A stretch of 64,000 bases of DNA from positions 10,765,381-10,829,380 of the forward strand of contig NC_049979.1 in NCBI RefSeq assembly GCF_000003815.2, in the 5' to 3' direction. Positions 60,801-64,000 of this stretch are shown here, one piece after another. This stretch comes from Branchiostoma floridae. Taxonomy: Eukaryota > Chordata > Leptocardii > Amphioxiformes > Branchiostomatidae. The notes under the pieces are model-generated. The model was not told where the DNA came from, made no database searches, and saw only the letters and a list, made by a program, of their open reading frames with translations. Positions within the stretch are counted from its first letter, which is position 1. Each line of letters begins with the position of its first letter. Position numbers and translations under genes: made by a program.

Positions 60801-62864
60801 TGTCAGTATTACATTGAACTGTAACGAAGGTAAGGTAACAAAGTAAGGGAACAGGAAAGGAAAATATCCTGTATATCCAAAGTTTCTAGTAAATGATATG
60901 AATAATGCATGGACAATTCATCTAGTAAAAGTCAAGCTTTTCTCCTCTCTCTTGTGTAGGGGCTGTACTACTCCTACTTCAAGACCATTGCAGAGTCCAA
61001 AACATTCTTGGAGGGCCTCCATGCCGTGATGTACGACAACGTGACGGAGTATCCAACGACCATCAACGTGCTGAAGCGGTTCAACCTGTACCCAGAGGTG
61101 GTGCTAGCAGCCGCCTACAGGACATACGAGACCATCATGGGCATGTTGGGGAGACCCACCAAGCTGTGTTGGACTGTCAACCGAGGGGAGGGGATGTCTC
61201 CGGTACAGAGCTGTGAGGGAATGGGAGAGCCGGCGTACTTCTACGTCAACTCTGTGTTCGTGCAGAACGGTCTGATGATGGGCCTTTTCTTCATCTTTGG
61301 TACCTATCTCAGTGGCAGCATGGTCGGCGGTCTCCTTACTGTGGCCTCCTTTTTCTATAACCACGGTGAGTGCACCCGTGTGCAGTGGACCCCTCCGCTT
61401 CGAGAGAGCTTCGCTTTCCCCATGCTGGCCCTGCAGATGTTCCTGATCACGTACATGCTGAGAAGTCGCGGCGTCAGCTGGAAGCACGTCGTGCTCCTGG
61501 CTGCATGCAACGTCACCTTCATCCTGCCCTGGCAGTTTGCACAGTTTGCCCTCCTGACACAGATGACCGCAGTGTTCCTGGTGTATGTGATGGGGTTCAT
61601 CCCTGCTGACAGGGTCAAGGCCATTGTCACGGGACACATCCTGGGGCTCATGGTCAGCTACGTTCTGCTGTTTGGCAACGAAATGCTGCTGACATCCTTC
61701 TACGCTTCATGCCTACTGACTGTCATGGCTATTGTTTCCTTCAAGCCACTCCTGCAGAGGCAGGTGTTCAGTATCGGGATCATGGCACTGCAGGGGGTCT
61801 TCTTTGTAGCCGGGTGCATTGGGCTGAAGATGGTGATATCCAAGGTGTTGAATGTCACGGATGATGCTCACATCGCCAACATCCTGCGCTCCAAGTTCTC
61901 AGACTACCGTGATTTCCACACCATGTTGTACACGTGTGCGGCAGAGTTTGACTTCATGGAGGTAAAGACTCCCATCAGACTTTCTGAGACCCTCCTGCTG
62001 CCGGGAGGAATGGTGGTGGTCGCCATGATCATCTACAAATGCCTCCTTCCACAGGCCAAGAAATGGTTTGCCCAAACACAGGAGAAGGAGCCTACAGAGA
62101 ACGGGAGAGACCCAGCAGACTCAGAATCAGAGTCATCTGAGGACAGTGATGGTGCCCCAATAGACCCCAGTGCAGCGATAGTGTACCACATGCTTCAGCT
62201 GATGGCCTTCTTCCTTCTGGCCTTGATCATCATGCGCCTGAAGCTGTTCTTCACCCCTCAGCTGTGCCTGGCTGTGTCCCTGCTGGCATCCCGGCAGCTG
62301 TTTGGGTGGGTGGGCAGCCAGACCCGACACACCTTCATCCTGTTTATCGTCCTGGGAGCCATGAGCATCAAGGGTTCCTCCGAACTGCGCCATCAGTGGA
62401 GCATTCTGGGGGAATTCAGCAACGTACCCCATGAAGAGATGATGGAGTGGATGATTGCCAGGACCCCACCTGATGCAGTGTTCGCAGGGGCCATGCCCAC
62501 CATGGCATCCATCAAGCTGTCAGCGCACAGGGCCATCGTGAACCACCCACACTACGAGGATGCCGGCCTCCGCGAGCGCACCAAGAGGGTGTACGGCATG
62601 TACAGTCGTAAGCCGGTAGAGGAGGTGCACCGTGACCTACTGGCCATGGGAGTCACACACTTTGTGTTGGAGATGTCGTGGTGTCATCGTAGGACCAAAC
62701 CAGGCTGCAGCTTGCCGGAGATCTGGGACTTAGAAGATCCACAGCGTGCAGGGAAACAGCCCACTTGCGATGCCGTCAAGAAGAAACCAGAACCTTACTT
62801 CAAGGTCCTCTTCAAGAATAAGATATATATTGTACTTAAAGTCTTACAGGTACAAGATATGTGA
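57882..62864 (+). CDS. DPY19L1: DPY19L1-like protein C-mannosyltransferase (3 exons, 713 aa)
   Basis: Exons 57882-58030, 59254-59341 and 60960-62864; phases agree. This ER membrane enzyme family (GT-C fold) transfers mannose to tryptophan of WxxW motifs in secreted proteins. The N-terminus [19 protein letters not shown] is cytosolic-like, followed by a first membrane segment ([19 protein letters not shown]). Signature runs: [159 protein letters not shown] and [17 protein letters not shown]. It carries many membrane segments and an acidic loop ([14 protein letters not shown]). The length matches human DPY19L1. Unusual: the last 634 residues are in one exon. Assignment to DPY19L1 rather than L2 reflects overall similarity. 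Confidence 0.93.
59434..59645. mobile_element. ~212-bp MITE with TACTGTAAATGCA termini in DPY19L1 intron 2
   Basis: The left end tactgtaaatgca is mirrored by tgcatttacagta. Inside are GC-rich repeats of ttcgcgg and ttttaatttcgcggtagc and a NotI-like gcggccgc, unlike the AT-rich surroundings. The termini suggest a TA-duplicating element. No open frame. Confidence 0.85.
59678..59846. repeat. Two adjacent foldback structures in DPY19L1 intron 2
   Basis: gtagatctgttgaagagaag pairs with gctgttcaacagatctgctc across about 100 bp. Directly after it, agtatcaccaaggaggttaa pairs with ttaacctccttggtatcact around a short loop. The piece taccaaggaggttaaaag also occurs at about 58376, in intron 1 of the same gene. 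Confidence 0.7.
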
Positions 62865-64000
62865 GCATATCCAGATATGTAAAATGGCATTTATTTATCA
62901 GATGACATTGCCACTTTTAAGATTGAATGTTTTGCATGTATATTTTGTACCCTTTGCAGTATAACACTGTCAATGCAAGTTCACATGCACGTGTGTGTGT
63001 GTGTGTGTCACCAACACTAGGTACACAAGAGAGAGCCATAATTCAATATGACAGAAAGAAACATCTTGAGTATTAAAACACCAAAGGGATTCAACCATCC
63101 CATTTACAGCCATAACATAATATTACTGGTAGCTTTGCCAACATTGCATATGGTCATAGTTCCTGAGCCATATCTGTACTCTTATTAAGAAGTGGTGGTT
63201 TCTTTTATGCGCTCATGTCATATCAACTATTTTGTAAATACATGAAATGTTGTTGCAGAACTCATAGTATCCTATAACATTGCTGTAGCAATATATGTAG
63301 TTAATCTAGGTTATATAATTACCTTTGACAAGAAGACAATATTATCAATATGTATTTGGAAGTTCATCATAAAGTTTGTTGCTTTAGGGTACCATAATTA
63401 ATTGTTTGATATGTATGAAATGTTTGTCAAGGCAGGTAGAGTATCTCCTGTTGCATAAATGTTGTAGATAAATGTGTAGGAATTATTCCTGCAGTTAGCA
63501 AGTTGACCAGATTATGAGGAAAGTGACTCAATGTTACCTGTTTTACACACTGTACTTGCTGTGTGTTAGTTTATATTGGTTCCAGTGTAAGACAGTAGGA
63601 TTATGTATGTAAATGATCCTGTACACATTCCAGGTTCTGATAAAAGTCTCTCCATAGCCTTCTTTCAGCTGTTTTTTTTTTTTTTTTTTAATTCATCTAT
63701 TTTGCTACCTCTTCTCCCTGGATTATGTTACATTATATGATATTCATTGGGGACAAGTTCTGTTTTTGTACCTATTTCTGCACATACATACATTGCAGCA
63801 TGCTGGTACTTTCTTACTATGTTATTACAGTTTTTAGTTTAGGCTAGCATATTTCTTTCAGATAAGGGCTTTTAGATTAGTTGTAAAATGAGCCTCTTAC
63901 ATCCACATTGACTGTGGCCTGGAAAGATTTTGGCTTTTGATAGATAGTTGTGCCATGCCCATGGTTTGTCAGATGCAGCATCTTGTTTGGATGGGAAAAC
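62865..64000 (+). other. DPY19L1 3' UTR and downstream sequence
   Basis: No further gene is supported. The stretch includes a (GT)n run near 62991-63009 and an 18-T run near 63672-63689. The end of the transcript was not located. Confidence 0.5.

Noticed and set aside
61104..61651. Minus-strand frames of 177 and 98 codons opposite DPY19L1
   Set aside because: Antisense shadows of a strongly conserved GC-rich exon.

Overview
The window looks like animal nuclear DNA, and the gene set, protein similarity, short introns and dense small DNA transposons suggest a cephalochordate (amphioxus, Branchiostoma-like). That species call is an inference. Genes were assembled by hand from the sequence: exon boundaries were chosen from GT/AG sites, phase continuity and similarity to the human proteins. 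For eight of the nine complete gene models the exon lengths sum to a closed frame. SIRT2 lacks one small exon, and cyclin K is interrupted by a 100-N gap.

Layout, left to right. A terminal exon of an unidentified + strand gene lies at 517-609. Cyclin K (CCNK, -) spans 3171-8802 and SETD3 (actin-histidine methyltransferase, +) spans 10394-17162. UBR7 (UBR-box/PHD E3 ligase, -) spans 20119-24562. Two tandem PPC/DUF296-domain genes (+) lie at 28001-28796 and 31001-31838. SIRT2-like deacetylase (-) spans 35146-42061 and KIZ/kizuna centrosomal protein (+) spans 42821-51524. MBIP (ATAC acetyltransferase complex subunit, -) spans 52173-57474, and DPY19L1-like C-mannosyltransferase (+) spans 57882-62864.

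The orientation is striking: apart from the PPC tandem pair, transcription alternates strand at every gene. This gives four divergent pairs (CCNK/SETD3, UBR7/PPC, SIRT2/KIZ, MBIP/DPY19L1) with start codons about 0.15-1.6 kb apart, separated by convergent 3' ends. CCNK and SETD3 are also head-to-head neighbours on human 14q32, and UBR7 and MBIP are on human chromosome 14, so part of this is old chordate linkage. The genes do not form a pathway; they are housekeeping and chromatin or cell-cycle genes sharing compact promoters.

The non-coding part carries several non-autonomous elements: two 477-bp copies of one MITE that look identical, a Harbinger-like MITE, other foldback elements, tRNA-derived SINEs, a LINE fragment and microsatellites. 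The best discovery is that one of the two identical MITEs sits in the last coding exon of SIRT2 and supplies its final residues and stop codon. Other points of interest are the FUS-like tail of cyclin K, a 41-bp tandem array that multiplies a cyclin K splice donor, the animal PPC-domain pair, the intron-poor 3' part of DPY19L1 and a 16-nt MBIP microexon. I found no CRISPR array, no operon-like system and no clearly new multi-gene system.
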